Source of the DNA: an uncultured Thermoguttaceae bacterium
GTDB taxonomy: Bacteria > Planctomycetota > Planctomycetia > Pirellulales > Thermoguttaceae
Reading direction: 5' to 3'
Assembly: GCA_937951625.1 (NCBI GenBank)
Contig: CALFBP010000011.1
Location: 1-64,000, forward strand
Length of the DNA: 64,000 bases
Positions 1-9,542 of the stretch are shown one piece after another (position 1 is the first letter of the stretch; every line of letters begins with the position of its first letter). The notes below the pieces were generated by a model that made no database searches, was not told where the DNA came from, and worked only from the letters and a program-made list of their open reading frames with translations. Both the position numbers and the translations under genes were made by a program.

Positions 1-113
1 AAGCGGCCACGACAGTGCTGGCAAACGACCTGCCGACCTAGATACTCGACGCGGATGTGCAAACGCCGGCCGCAGGTGGGGCACTCCTGGACGAAAAAGA
101 TGCCGTGTGACAT
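1..113 (-). CDS. Zinc-ribbon protein, N-terminal part (runs off the left edge)
   Basis: Thirty-seven residues are visible from an ATG at 113. The start is well supported by a GAGGAGGGAG ribosome-binding site a few bases upstream. Two CXXC knuckles (Cys11/Cys14 and Cys31/Cys34) make a short zinc ribbon of the type found at the N-terminus of many planctomycete proteins. The rest lies outside the window, so the function of the full protein cannot be read. It is transcribed leftward, away from the cyclophilin gene's 3' end. Confidence 0.7.
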   Translation of the reverse strand, partial: MSHGIFFVQECPTCGRRLHIRVEYLGRQVVCQHCRGR

Positions 114-442
114 GGCGACTCCCTCCTCAACGGCGGTCCCCCTTCAATCCTTCAGCCCGGAGTCGCCATTTTAGGGCAGCTTTCAGCGAGCTGCAAGCGT
201 TTGGAGGGCGATTATGTACCTTTTTTCGCAATTCGGCAGAGCCGAGCCTCTATAATCCAAGTGAAGATCGCATGCTGCTCTGGTCTTCACGCGCTGAAAC
301 GAGTCTTCGGCCCACCCCTTTCGGATCGCTCCCGGGTCCCTCTGGTCAGTGCGATCTAAAATCGTCAAAACGAAACTCGGCCGCTGGGATCCGATCGTCG
401 CGGTTTGGTTTTTTCTTTGGATCAACAGCCGAAACATGAATC
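114..442. other. Intergenic, no gene seen
   Basis: This stretch separates the start of the zinc-ribbon gene from the stop of the cyclophilin gene, both on the minus strand. Short open frames exist on both strands but none has a ribosome-binding site or a recognisable protein. It probably holds the zinc-ribbon gene's promoter; no clear -35/-10 pair was identified. Confidence 0.5.
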
Positions 443-1183
443 TTATCGGACCAGCCGTACCGATTGGATTACCACCGGTTGCTTCGGCACGCGCTCAAAC
501 TCAACTTTTTCCGCTTGGCCGGGGACTTGGACCACCCTGTCTGTGACCTCGACGGCGGCGATCTTCCGCACCACATCCATTCCGGAAATGACCTTGCCGA
601 AGGGGCAATAGCCGTACTCTTCCGCACTGGGGCCCCGGTAATCCAGGTTCGGGTTGTCGTTTACATTGATGAAGAACTGGCAAGTGGCTGAGTCTGGGGC
701 ATCAGGCCTGCGAACCATGGCGATGGTGCCCGCGACGTTCCGTAAAGCACACTTCTGGGCCTCGTTACGGATGGGGGGATGGGTCCGCTTCTCCACAAGA
801 TCCACTGTGTAGGCCCCGCCCATGATCACGTAATCCTTCAGCACTTGGTGAAAGATGGTCTGATCGTAATGCCCGCTTTCAACGTACCTTAGGAAGTTCT
901 CCACGGTGAGTTTCGCTTGCGTCTTGTCCAGCTCCACCACAATGTTTCCCAGATTAGTTTGAATCTCAACCACGGGACGCATGGGGTCCGACGCCGGGGG
1001 AGGAGCCGAATCCGTAGGGGATGGAAACACAGTTGTGTTCTTGCTATCCCCGCTGGAACTGCCGCGAATAGCCGCAACCTGAGTGGCTTCCGAACTGGCT
1101 TCACCAGATTTACCGCATCCACTGCAAATTGCCAAGAACGCCAAGGCAACGGCTGAAATTACCAGATTCCATCCAATTCGCAT
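443..1183 (-). CDS. Exported cyclophilin-type peptidyl-prolyl isomerase (lipoprotein-like)
   Basis: This 246-residue protein has a hydrophobic N-terminus ending in Ser-Gly-Cys (Cys23), which suggests a lipoprotein anchored outside the cytoplasm, then a Ser/Pro-rich linker to about residue 65 and a cyclophilin domain from about 70 to the end. Cyclophilin landmarks are present: NFLRYVESGHYD, GTIAMVR, SATCQFFINV and FGKVISGMDVV. The family normally speeds proline cis-trans isomerisation during folding. The catalytic Arg of the FHRV motif is Gln here (Phe111-His112-Gln113) and the usual Gln of MIQGG is Met121, so activity may be reduced or the protein may act as a binding chaperone. The start is fixed by AAGGAGGG just upstream. 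It appears to be a single-gene unit. Confidence 0.9.
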   Translation of the reverse strand: MRIGWNLVISAVALAFLAICSGCGKSGEASSEATQVAAIRGSSSGDSKNTTVFPSPTDSAPPPASDPMRPVVEIQTNLGNIVVELDKTQAKLTVENFLRYVESGHYDQTIFHQVLKDYVIMGGAYTVDLVEKRTHPPIRNEAQKCALRNVAGTIAMVRRPDAPDSATCQFFINVNDNPNLDYRGPSAEEYGYCPFGKVISGMDVVRKIAAVEVTDRVVQVPGQAEKVEFERVPKQPVVIQSVRLVR

Positions 1184-1921
1184 TTTTTCGCCCTCCTTGC
1201 GTCTGCCCCTTCCAATGCAACCCTGCCACTACTTAAGTTAGGCAGGGCAATGGTCGACTCGATGATTTGAGAACACCTGGCCGAGTCCGCATATCATCCC
1301 TGAATCGCCCGAATTGGGCAATGTCGGTTTCTTGACGTTTGACATCTGACAATGGCTGACTTTTCGATAACGCGCATGACACTTGGCTGCACGGGGGGGC
1401 AGGGGGGCATGTATGCTTTTATGCAGGAGTGCGAGGGATGCATCGACCGCGCCGATGCAGGCCAAATTCTTCTCTATCTGCCATAAAGCATCAATTTTCT
1501 ACAGCCGCATCAGCTCATTTAGTTAACCTATTCCTGGACTAACGTAGTGTCTTGCGCATTTTTTCTGATTGGTAAGCCTGAGAACCAAGCTGGATCCCCA
1601 CTTCGGAAGTGTGGACCCGAGCGCTAACTGGCCTTGGATGTGTTTTCCAGAAACTCCGCAACAGGGCCGCACAGGCCATCCGGGAATTGCCCAATAGGCC
1701 GAAAAGCCCAATTGCAGGATGGGCCACGAGGCCACGAGGGAGTGCCTCCGGAGCTGTTTTTGTTGGGGCCATTGGCCGCGCAAGGGGGACGCGGATAGCC
1801 TTTGAGAAACGCTGCCTCATCCAAGGCCCGATTGTGTGCTCCGCACCACGCGAAGTGTTTTCAGTTTTGCCCCCTTCGGTCGGTATGGCGGAGAGCGTGA
1901 GACCTGCGGTTGATGCCAGCG
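1184..1921. other. Long intergenic stretch without a convincing gene
   Basis: About 740 bases lie between two minus-strand genes. Open frames on both strands overlap each other, lack ribosome-binding sites and have no recognisable domain. A small hairpin (CCCACTTC/GAAGTGTGG) sits near 1597-1614. It may be decayed sequence or an unrecognised RNA; nothing specific could be identified. Confidence 0.45.
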
Positions 1922-3505
1922 TCATGCGGCCCTGCGGAGCGGGACGGAGCCAAGTTGCAGTTCCACGGTTCGCACACGGCCATGGCGTTCGACGTCAAGG
2001 CGGAGGGGACTGGGCTGGGTGGTCAGGAGTCGCGTGAGTTCTTCTTCACTTGAAAAACTTCGGCCGTTGACGTGATAGATGCGGTCGTCGACCTGGAGGT
2101 TGGCGCGAGCGGCGGGCGAGCCAGGCACCACGGCGGTAAGGATCGCCACACCCGGCTCCGCGTCATCCACCCGCCACACGATCCCCACACGCAGCGGGTT
2201 GCCGGCGAGTTCGATCATGATCCGCACCGGCGTCAGACCATCCGGCTTCAGGACGACAGCGGTCGTGCGCGATGGGGCCATGAAGACCGCGCCGAGAAAA
2301 TCATCGGAAGATCGAATGGGCCGTCCGGCGAACTCCAGAATCCGATCCCCCGGCCGGAGCCCGGCACGCTCCGCCGCCGATTGGGGCGAAACGCCGGTCA
2401 ACTCCACTCCGCGAACGCCCGCCGTCTCCGCGGACCAGCGTACGCCGAGGCGCTCGGGAAACTGAGGGGCTTGTTCGGCGAGGCTCCGCCGGGTTTCTTC
2501 CGATTCCTGTCGGGCGGCTTCACGGAAGGCCGGGGTCTGGTCCGCATTGGCCAAGTCGTAAATGAGCGCAAATGCCAACCGCGCCACCCGCCGAATCCCT
2601 TCGGATGAAATCAAATCGGCCGTATCCGTCTGCCGGTGATACTGCTCGTGCATTCCGGTGTGCAAGGTCACGAAGGGGATGTTCTTGGCATAAAACGGAA
2701 AATGATCGGCGTTGGCCGAGGCCTTCCAGGGAAATTCCAGGTGGAGCGCCGATTCATTGTCTTCCGCGATCCATCGTCGCAGCCCATAGCCCGTCCGCGT
2801 GCCGTAAACCGTCAGCCGTTCGTCCCGTAACCGACCCACCATATCCATGTTCACCAGCAATCGCACCCCGTCGAGGGGGAGCGTGGGATGGGCAACCCAG
2901 TGTTTCGAGCCCAGCATGCCCTTTTCTTCTGCGTCCCAAAACGCCAATAAAATGGTGCGGCGGGGCGGCTCGGCAAGGATTGTGAGGGCCTCGGCGATCT
3001 CCAGCAAGGCCGAGACACCGCTTGCGTTGTCGTCGGCCCCTGGATGAATCAGCCCGATCTGGCCGAGCGAGTTGCCCTTTTGGCCGCGGCCGACGTGGTC
3101 GTAATGGGCGCTGACAACGATGGTTTCGCCGGCCAAGGCCGGGTCGGCGCCGGGCAGTTTCGCCAGCACATTGCGGTAATTGGGTGCAAACGGCTGAAGA
3201 TAATCGCCATTCGGACCGGCGACGGGGAGTTTCAAGTCAGATAGCCGCTTGCAGAGGTAATCACCGGCGGTGTATCCGCCAGGCGTGCCGGCCTCGCGGC
3301 CCTCACATGCCTCGCTTGCCAGGTATTCGACGTGCGTCTGAATTTCTTGGGCGCGGATGGACTCCAACGCCGCCCGATAGGCACTCCCGCGATCTGCCGC
3401 TCCGGCCCACGGAGCAAACAAAACTCCGGCGATCCAGGCCGTCGCCAGCCCGAGGACCAACCAAGGGAACGCACGGCAAACTCGTTGAGGCGCTCTTGTG
3501 GGCAT
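1922..3505 (-). CDS. Secreted M28-family aminopeptidase with two PDZ domains
   Basis: This protein of about 527 residues has an N-terminal hydrophobic signal segment. The M28 zinc peptidase domain shows the metal ligands in order: [28 protein letters not shown] and the late histidine in [10 protein letters not shown]28 enzymes use two zinc ions to remove N-terminal residues from peptides. Two PDZ domains follow in the last third, with cores around [19 protein letters not shown] and [18 protein letters not shown]; they probably bind peptide ends or substrates. I chose the ATG at 3505 because the signal peptide begins there; the frame extends to a TTG at 3568 without added features. The protein likely works in the periplasm on imported or damaged protein. 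Confidence 0.88.
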   Translation of the reverse strand: MPTRAPQRVCRAFPWLVLGLATAWIAGVLFAPWAGAADRGSAYRAALESIRAQEIQTHVEYLASEACEGREAGTPGGYTAGDYLCKRLSDLKLPVAGPNGDYLQPFAPNYRNVLAKLPGADPALAGETIVVSAHYDHVGRGQKGNSLGQIGLIHPGADDNASGVSALLEIAEALTILAEPPRRTILLAFWDAEEKGMLGSKHWVAHPTLPLDGVRLLVNMDMVGRLRDERLTVYGTRTGYGLRRWIAEDNESALHLEFPWKASANADHFPFYAKNIPFVTLHTGMHEQYHRQTDTADLISSEGIRRVARLAFALIYDLANADQTPAFREAARQESEETRRSLAEQAPQFPERLGVRWSAETAGVRGVELTGVSPQSAAERAGLRPGDRILEFAGRPIRSSDDFLGAVFMAPSRTTAVVLKPDGLTPVRIMIELAGNPLRVGIVWRVDDAEPGVAILTAVVPGSPAARANLQVDDRIYHVNGRSFSSEEELTRLLTTQPSPLRLDVERHGRVRTVELQLGSVPLRRAA

Positions 3506-3823
3506 TTCACAACTCTGCCAAAAAGAATCTGAGTTTGTCGGCAAGGACGCGGAAACTCCCGACGTCAATCGGCTTGCGAACTCGCCGCAGAAGATGATCG
3601 AACTTCACTATAATGCCGCCGGGGCAACGCAACCACTGCGGTTTCAGCGAGGAAACGCTTGGTCTCGGGTGCGGTGACGCTTGAGATTGAGCACAGCGGG
3701 CGAGCCGCGACGACCAAACCACCCGACAGAAGGAATGCGGCATAGCCCATCGACAAATTGCGGACCGCTGATTAGGGTAATAGCATTCGCGGCATGAGTC
3801 TTTTGGTGGTCGAGGAGTCCTTG
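3506..3823. other. Divergent intergenic region
   Basis: The M28 peptidase (minus) and trpB-like gene (plus) diverge from here, so both promoters should lie in these roughly 320 bases. No clear -35/-10 pair, riboswitch or tryptophan-type leader could be identified by eye. Confidence 0.4.
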
Positions 3824-5179
3824 ATGAACGCCAAACGTGTCTTCCTCAACGAGAGCGACATTCCCAGCGCTTGGTACAACCTGCAAGCTGACCTGCCCGA
3901 GCCGGTTCCGCCTCCTTTGAATCCGGCCACGTTGCAGCCGGTCGGACCCGCCGACTTGGAACCGATTTTTGCCCGGGAATTGATTATGCAGGAAGTGAGC
4001 CGGGAGCGATGGATCCCCATTCCGGACGAGGTCCGCCGGGTGTACACAATCTGGCGGCCCACGCCCCTGGTCCGCGCCGCCGGTCTGGAGAAAGCGCTGA
4101 AAACCCCGGCAAGGATTTATTTCAAGGACGAGAGCCACAGTCCGCCGGGCAGTCATAAGCCCAATACGGCCGTGCCGCAGGCCTACTACAACAAGATCGA
4201 GGGGATCACCCACCTGACCACCGAGACGGGCGCTGGGCAATGGGGTACGTCGCTGGCTTTTGCCTGCTCGTTTTTCGACGTGGAGTGCAAGGTCTTCATG
4301 GTCAAGGTCAGCTACCAGCAGAAGCCGTACCGGCGGTCGATGATGCGGATTTGGGGGGCCACGGTGATCCCCAGTCCCTCGACCGAGACCCAGGCCGGCC
4401 GCCAAATCCTGGCCTCCGATCCCGACTGCCCCGGCAGCCTGGGAATCGCCATCAGCGAGGCGGTCGAGGCCGCCGTCGTTCGCGACGACACCAAATATAC
4501 ACTCGGTAGCGTCTTGAACCACGTGCTGTTGCACCAGACCGTCATCGGTCTGGAGGCGGAAAAACAAATGGAGATGATGGGCGACTTCCCCGACGTGGTA
4601 ATCGGCTGCGTGGGCGGGGGGAGCAATTTTGCAGGTTTGGCGTTTCCTTTTTTGCGGCACAAGATCGCGGGGCGGGAAATCCGCTTCGTGGCCGCCGAAC
4701 CGGAGTCTTGCCCCACGATGAGTCGCGGCCAGTACCGCTACGACTTCGGCGACACCACCAAGCTCACCCCCTTGGTAAAGATGTTTACCCTCGGACACAG
4801 CTTCGTCCCGCCGGGAATTCATGCTGGCGGGCTGCGCTACCACGGCATGGCCCCGATGGTCAGCCTAGGCAAAAAGCTGGGATTGATCGAGGCGGCCGCA
4901 TTCCACCAAGTCGAGTGTTTCCAGGCTGCCAAGATGTTTGCCGAGACCGAGGGAATCATTCCCGCTCCCGAGACCTCGCACGCAATCCGGGCGGCCGTGA
5001 ACGAGGCCATCCGCTGCCGCGAAACCGGGCGCGAGGAGTGCATCCTCTTCAATCTCAGCGGCCACGGCATCTGCGACCTGGGTTCCTACGACCGTTACCT
5101 TAACGGCGAACTGGAGGACTATTCCTATCCCCAAGCAAAAATCGAGGAAGCGTTGGCCGAATTGCCGGTCGTGGAGTAG
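3824..5179 (+). CDS. trpB: TrpB2-type tryptophan synthase beta subunit
   Basis: About 451 residues. The enzyme joins indole and serine to make tryptophan using pyridoxal phosphate. The N-terminus ([19 protein letters not shown]) and overall length match the TrpB2 branch rather than classical TrpB, which is usually shorter and paired with TrpA. The PLP lysine lies in SHKPNTA, the indole-site glutamate in ETGAGQWG, and the phosphate loop is GGGSNF. The ATG at 3824 is preferred over the one at 3794 because GAGGAG lies six bases before it. No trpA or other trp gene is nearby, so it is a stand-alone enzyme that may salvage indole or serve as the genome's second TrpB. Its stop codon lies in a 15-base tandem duplication. 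Confidence 0.92.
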   Translation: MNAKRVFLNESDIPSAWYNLQADLPEPVPPPLNPATLQPVGPADLEPIFARELIMQEVSRERWIPIPDEVRRVYTIWRPTPLVRAAGLEKALKTPARIYFKDESHSPPGSHKPNTAVPQAYYNKIEGITHLTTETGAGQWGTSLAFACSFFDVECKVFMVKVSYQQKPYRRSMMRIWGATVIPSPSTETQAGRQILASDPDCPGSLGIAISEAVEAAVVRDDTKYTLGSVLNHVLLHQTVIGLEAEKQMEMMGDFPDVVIGCVGGGSNFAGLAFPFLRHKIAGREIRFVAAEPESCPTMSRGQYRYDFGDTTKLTPLVKMFTLGHSFVPPGIHAGGLRYHGMAPMVSLGKKLGLIEAAAFHQVECFQAAKMFAETEGIIPAPETSHAIRAAVNEAIRCRETGREECILFNLSGHGICDLGSYDRYLNGELEDYSYPQAKIEEALAELPVVE

Positions 5180-5193
5180 CCGGTCGTGGAGTA
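5164..5193 (+). repeat. Perfect 15-bp tandem duplication at the trpB stop
   Basis: GCCGGTCGTGGAGTA occurs twice back to back (5164-5178 and 5179-5193). The first copy encodes the last residues of TrpB2 and part of its TAG stop; the second copy is non-coding 3' sequence. Confidence 0.9.
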
Positions 5194-5389
5194 AAAGGGA
5201 GCAAACGGTTGCTGCTGGCGGTGCTCTTACCGGTCGGGAGAGCTTGGGCAAAATGTTGGCCGACCGGTGAAAGCGAAGGCAACGACCAGAGGCGATTCCG
5301 CCGTACGCGATTTTGGCCACCTTTTCTCTAGTCCCGGTGAGGGAGAAACAACCCCGAAAATCCGTCCCAAAACATCCAACGAACAGCCG

Positions 5390-6415
5390 ATGACCATCAT
5401 CACGACACTGAAAGACCGCGCCCGGTCAGGATATTTTTTCAGCACACGTTGGGCTAGTTTCGAAGGCTGGCGGGCCAAAGGCCTGAAGTTTTGGTCGTCG
5501 GTTCGCTCAGTTCGGCGTGCTGCCTCCTGGTTCATGGCGATATGGACGTTAGGGATGTGTCAGGGGCCCGAGGCATGGGCCCAGTCGCAACTCGTCGCGC
5601 CGGACGCAAAGCTCCAGCGCCTGGCCGACGGCTTCCAGTTCACCGAGGGCCCGGCGGCTGACTCGGAAGGCAATGTGTTTTTTACTGACCAGCCGAACGA
5701 TCGTATTCTGCGGTGGGGCGTGGAAGGCAAACTCACGACGTTCCTTCAGCCTTCGGGACGCGCCAACGGCCTGTGTTTTGACCGGCAGGGAAACCTCTGG
5801 GCCTGCGCCGATGAAAACAACGAACTATGGTGCATCGACAAGACCGGCAAGGCAACGATCGTGGTCAAGGATTACCAAGGCAAACGGCTCAACGGACCGA
5901 ACGACGTTTGGATCCGGCCCGACGGCGGCCTGTACTTCACCGACCCCTTCTACAAGCGGCCGTACTGGAAGCGAGGTCCCAAGGAGCAGGATGGCGAACA
6001 CGTGTATTATCTCAGCCCCGATCGACAGAATCTGCTTCGCGTGGCCGAAGACCTGGAGAAACCCAACGGCATCATCGGTACGCCGGACGGGCAGACGCTC
6101 TATGTGGCCGACATCGCGGCCCGAAAGACTTACGCCTACAGCATCCAGCCCGACGGGGCGTTGGCCAACAAACGCCTCTTCTGCTCGATGGGTTCGGATG
6201 GCATGACGATCGACGAGAAGGGGAACGTCTATCTGACCGGCAAGGGGGTGACGGTGTTTTCGCCCTCGGGCGAAAGGATCGAGCACATCGACGTGCCCGA
6301 ACCGTGGACCGCCAATGTGTGCTTCGGCGGCAAGGACCGCCGTACGCTGTTCATCACGGCGAGCAAGGCGTTTTATGGCATCCGCATGACGGTCGGAGGC
6401 GCGGGGAGCCAGTAG
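5390..6415 (+). CDS. Secreted SMP-30/gluconolactonase-like beta-propeller
   Basis: From the ATG at 5390 the product has about 341 residues with a hydrophobic export segment near residues 45-65 ending AEAWAQ-like, then an SMP-30/gluconolactonase/LRE-like domain. Family landmarks are EGPAADSEGNVFFTDQPNDRI, GRANGLCFDRQGNLWACAD, LNGPNDVWIRPDGGLYFTDP and EKPNGIIGTPDGQTLYVAD; the conserved Glu, Asn and Asp residues bind the catalytic divalent metal. These enzymes open sugar lactones, so a role in oxidised-sugar breakdown outside the cytoplasm is likely but the substrate is not readable. The start is uncertain: the frame is open to 5267 and an ATG at 5534 would give a shorter signal peptide. Its stop abuts the stop of the convergent LRR gene. 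Confidence 0.85.
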   Translation: MTIITTLKDRARSGYFFSTRWASFEGWRAKGLKFWSSVRSVRRAASWFMAIWTLGMCQGPEAWAQSQLVAPDAKLQRLADGFQFTEGPAADSEGNVFFTDQPNDRILRWGVEGKLTTFLQPSGRANGLCFDRQGNLWACADENNELWCIDKTGKATIVVKDYQGKRLNGPNDVWIRPDGGLYFTDPFYKRPYWKRGPKEQDGEHVYYLSPDRQNLLRVAEDLEKPNGIIGTPDGQTLYVADIAARKTYAYSIQPDGALANKRLFCSMGSDGMTIDEKGNVYLTGKGVTVFSPSGERIEHIDVPEPWTANVCFGGKDRRTLFITASKAFYGIRMTVGGAGSQ

Positions 6416-7684
6416 TCAATCGGTCCACACGGCCGGACAGGCGCGGTGGAACTCTGCCCGGCCTTGGGGCGTGACTCTCGACCCGTTTAAAAAAAGCCAT
6501 CGCAATTGAGGGATTCGGGCCAAGTGCTTAAGCCCCTCGTCCGTCACCGGGGTATCGATCAGCAAGACGGCCGACAAGTTCGGCAATTCCGTCAGATGCA
6601 CCAAGCCCTCGTCGGTGATGGAAGTGCCCGAGAGGTCCAACCTCACCAATTCTGGGAAGCCCTTCAAATGGACCAGGTCCTCGTTCGTGATCCTTGTGTT
6701 TTGTAAGCTCAGGCTGACGAGGGCAGGAAACTGCTGCATCGCACCCAGCGAGACGCCCGTGATTTGCGTTCGGCTTAAATCGAGCATCCGAAGGCTGGGG
6801 CGGACGCCAAGCTGCGCAACCCCCGCGTCAGTGATCCCCCTACCCAAGGAGATGCGTTCCAAAGCGTCCAACGGGGCTACGATCGTCAAGGCGGCATCCG
6901 TGATGCGGCTTTCGCGCATCCGGATTTCCCGAAGATGCGGTAAACTGCCAAGGCCGAGCGAAGCCAGTCGCGCCAGATCCTCGTCTCCCGCCCTCGGACC
7001 TAATTCCACCGAGCGCAAACAGAGGCGTTCTTCGCCGTGCGGGAGCAAGAGGTCAAGCCAAGGAAAGAGCAGCGGAGGCGTGCCGGGGTTATCGTAGATC
7101 GTCCGCCCGCCGGTTTCGGCCGCCGCCTCGGCGATCGCGGATTGTACGCCAATGCGGAGCTCGTACCGGATCACCAGCCCCACCGTGGCCACGACCAACA
7201 GCGTTCCGATCAGGACCGCTGCCCAACTGGGCTGGAACGTGGCTGGAACCTCGCGCTCGGCCCCAGATTCCGCCGCGACTGAGCCGTCGCGGGGCTTTGT
7301 CGGCGCAGCGCTCCGCTTGGCCCCCCGTCGACCAGCCACCAATCCGGTGATCACTCCGAGCGCCCCCCCAATGCCCAGCCAGATCATTTGCTCCAGGGCG
7401 GGGCGACCGGGCGACAGAGCGTTCGCCATCGCGGCGAAGCCAATGAAGACAAAGGCCCACCCCAAAACACGGGTGACCAGCCAGCTCGATGCCAGACATA
7501 AAGCCAAAATGACCGCCGCGGCGCAAACCAGTTCCAATTCGATGGGCGTAGGAAACAAGAAAGGTTTCCGCAGGCGGATCACTTCGATCAACGCCGCTCC
7601 GCCAGGCAAGCAGAACAGGCACACCAAAACAAACAACACAACATGGATCAACAACCCCAACGGACGCAGAGACTGCGAGGCCAT
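6416..7684 (-). CDS. Membrane protein with leucine-rich repeats
   Basis: A 422-residue protein. The N-terminal third has about four hydrophobic membrane segments (roughly residues 8-32, 48-70, 72-90 and 98-118), then a charged linker and another membrane segment near 155-175. The C-terminal half is a run of leucine-rich repeats of the ribonuclease-inhibitor/AMN1 style, repeating patterns such as ITDAALTIVAPL, ITDAGVAQLG, ITNEDLVHLKGFPELV and ITDEGLVHLTELPNL. This fits a membrane-anchored binding surface, but partner and function are unknown. Such LRR proteins are abundant in planctomycetes. The start is well supported by AAGGAGG seven bases upstream. Confidence 0.8.
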   Translation of the reverse strand: MASQSLRPLGLLIHVVLFVLVCLFCLPGGAALIEVIRLRKPFLFPTPIELELVCAAAVILALCLASSWLVTRVLGWAFVFIGFAAMANALSPGRPALEQMIWLGIGGALGVITGLVAGRRGAKRSAAPTKPRDGSVAAESGAEREVPATFQPSWAAVLIGTLLVVATVGLVIRYELRIGVQSAIAEAAAETGGRTIYDNPGTPPLLFPWLDLLLPHGEERLCLRSVELGPRAGDEDLARLASLGLGSLPHLREIRMRESRITDAALTIVAPLDALERISLGRGITDAGVAQLGVRPSLRMLDLSRTQITGVSLGAMQQFPALVSLSLQNTRITNEDLVHLKGFPELVRLDLSGTSITDEGLVHLTELPNLSAVLLIDTPVTDEGLKHLARIPQLRWLFLNGSRVTPQGRAEFHRACPAVWTD

Positions 7685-8004
7685 GACGAACCTCCTTTTC
7701 CGCGTGGTTTAGAAGAGACCGGCGCACCGACGCGAACAACGCACCGCACCCCTGGAAACGCGGCCTTTGCCACGGATTGTAGGAAAGCCGCCCTATGGCG
7801 GTCAAGCAGCCGCCGCAAAAACTATTACCACGAGTGGGGGGAAGCGGTTCAGGCTGAGAACACGCGATCGGTCGGCACCACCGTTCCATGCCCCGAACCG
7901 GCCGAAACGGTCCGACCATCTCCTAAACGCTTGGCGAAAGTTAGTAAGGGAAACTTTGCCCAAGATAGCGAAAGTTGGGCCCTTGCGCGAAGATGCACGC
8001 CATT
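7685..8004. other. Intergenic, no gene seen
   Basis: Between two minus-strand genes, it lies downstream of hydG and upstream of the LRR gene. No hairpin with a T-tract and no plausible small gene were found. Confidence 0.4.
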
Positions 8005-9429
8005 TCATATGAACAAATCGCGCTGGTCCGTCTCTCGAATCCGCCGCAGACGATCGACCAGGGCTTGCTTCCGCGGTCCATCCGGCATCTTGTCCAGCTC
8101 GGCTTGGATGCGTCGCAGGCAGACGTCATACGTCTCTTTCGAGGCGTAATCCACAATGTATTCCATGAGCGTGCTGAGGGCGTTCGGCGTGCAGAAATTC
8201 TGGATGAACCCTGGGATGGCAAACTCCATGAACTGCTCGCCGGTCCGCCCGAGGCGATAACACGCAGTGCAGAAACTGGGGATGTAGCCGTCCGAGGCCA
8301 ATTCGCGCATCACATCGTCCAAGGGGCGGATGTCGCCCAGTTCGAACTGCTCGCGTTCGAGGCACTGGGCATCGCCCGGCTCGGTATAGGCCCCCAATTC
8401 GATGCGGCTTCCCGCGTCGATTTGCGAAACGCCAAAGGCCAAGACCTCGCGACGGACTTCCGCGGGTTCCCGGGCAGTGAGGATCAGACCGGTGTAAGGC
8501 ACCGCCAGCCGGAGGATGGCGACCAGGCGTTTGAAATCCGCGTCGCTGACGCGATACGTTTCGTCCAAAGCCACGCCCGCGGCGGGGCGCAGGCGAGGAA
8601 AACTGATCGTGTGTGGTCCCACGCCATAATGCTTCTGCAAATGCAGGGCGTGACTTACCAATCCGAGGACCTCGAATCGCCAATCGTACAAACCGAACAA
8701 AGCCCCCAGGCCCACGTCGTCCTGGCCCGCCTCGAACGCCCGAGACAAGGCGTCCAAGCGCCAGAGGTAGTCGCCCTTGCGCGTGGTTTTCGGATGGACT
8801 TTGGCATACGTGGCGTGATGATAGGTTTCCTGGAAGATCTGATAGGTACCGATGCCAGCAGCCTTGATCGCGGCGAAGCCCTCGTGGTCCATCGGCGCCG
8901 CGTTGACGTTGACCCGGCGGATCTCGGCATTCGCTTCGCGGACCGAATAAACGGCACGCACGCATTGTGCGATATATTCGGCGTCGTAAGTGGGGTGCTC
9001 GCCGAAGACGAGGATCAGCCGTTTATGTCCCCGGGCGAGAAGGGCGCGAACCTGAGCCTCGATCTCCCCCTCGTCCAGCGTCCGCCGGACCACTGCCCGA
9101 TTCGATCGCCGAAAGGCGCAATACTGGCAGTCGTTGGTGCATTCATTGCCCAGGTACAACGGCGCGAACAAGACGATCCGGTTTCCGTACACGTCCCGCT
9201 TCAGTTGCCGCGCCGCATGGAAAATTTGCTCCACCAATTCGGGGTCGTCGGCGGCCAGCAGCGTCGCCGTTTCCCCTACAGAGAGGGGTTCTTTCGACAA
9301 GCTCTTGGCGATTACATCGCGGACCTCTTCCGACGAGGCGTTACGCTGGAGCAGGGCTTCCAGGACCGGCTCATCGATGAAGTCGACCGCGGTAGAACTC
9401 AGTTTCGTTGATGAAAGGACGCTCGACAT
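8005..9429 (-). CDS. hydG: Radical SAM maturase HydG
   Basis: The 474-residue protein has the radical-SAM cluster motif CX3CX2C at Cys97/Cys101/Cys104 (ECTNDCQYCAF) and, near the C-terminus, CX2CX22C at Cys387/Cys390/Cys413. That second motif separates HydG from its relative ThiH and binds the auxiliary cluster with the dangler iron. HydG cleaves tyrosine to make the CO and cyanide ligands of the [FeFe]-hydrogenase H-cluster. It is the last gene of a minus-strand series larA-like, hydE, hydG, with about 110 bases after hydE. No HydF and no hydrogenase gene is in the window; these may lie elsewhere, or the pair may serve another purpose. The assignment to HydG itself is strong. Confidence 0.93.
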   Translation of the reverse strand: MSSVLSSTKLSSTAVDFIDEPVLEALLQRNASSEEVRDVIAKSLSKEPLSVGETATLLAADDPELVEQIFHAARQLKRDVYGNRIVLFAPLYLGNECTNDCQYCAFRRSNRAVVRRTLDEGEIEAQVRALLARGHKRLILVFGEHPTYDAEYIAQCVRAVYSVREANAEIRRVNVNAAPMDHEGFAAIKAAGIGTYQIFQETYHHATYAKVHPKTTRKGDYLWRLDALSRAFEAGQDDVGLGALFGLYDWRFEVLGLVSHALHLQKHYGVGPHTISFPRLRPAAGVALDETYRVSDADFKRLVAILRLAVPYTGLILTAREPAEVRREVLAFGVSQIDAGSRIELGAYTEPGDAQCLEREQFELGDIRPLDDVMRELASDGYIPSFCTACYRLGRTGEQFMEFAIPGFIQNFCTPNALSTLMEYIVDYASKETYDVCLRRIQAELDKMPDGPRKQALVDRLRRIRETDQRDLFI

Positions 9430-9542
9430 GGAAGGTGTTCAATCTGCAAGATAAGATCACGCCTTGATGTTCATTCGCCGAAGCGGCGGCCCCTAGGCTG
9501 GGCAAATCGAGCCAAGCTGGGTTCAAGGGCGAACATTCCGTG

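Noticed and set aside
7975-9411. Long plus-strand frame of 478 codons
   Set aside because: It is antisense to hydG, which has clear catalytic motifs. The antisense translation has no family features; GC-rich codon bias opens the opposite strand.
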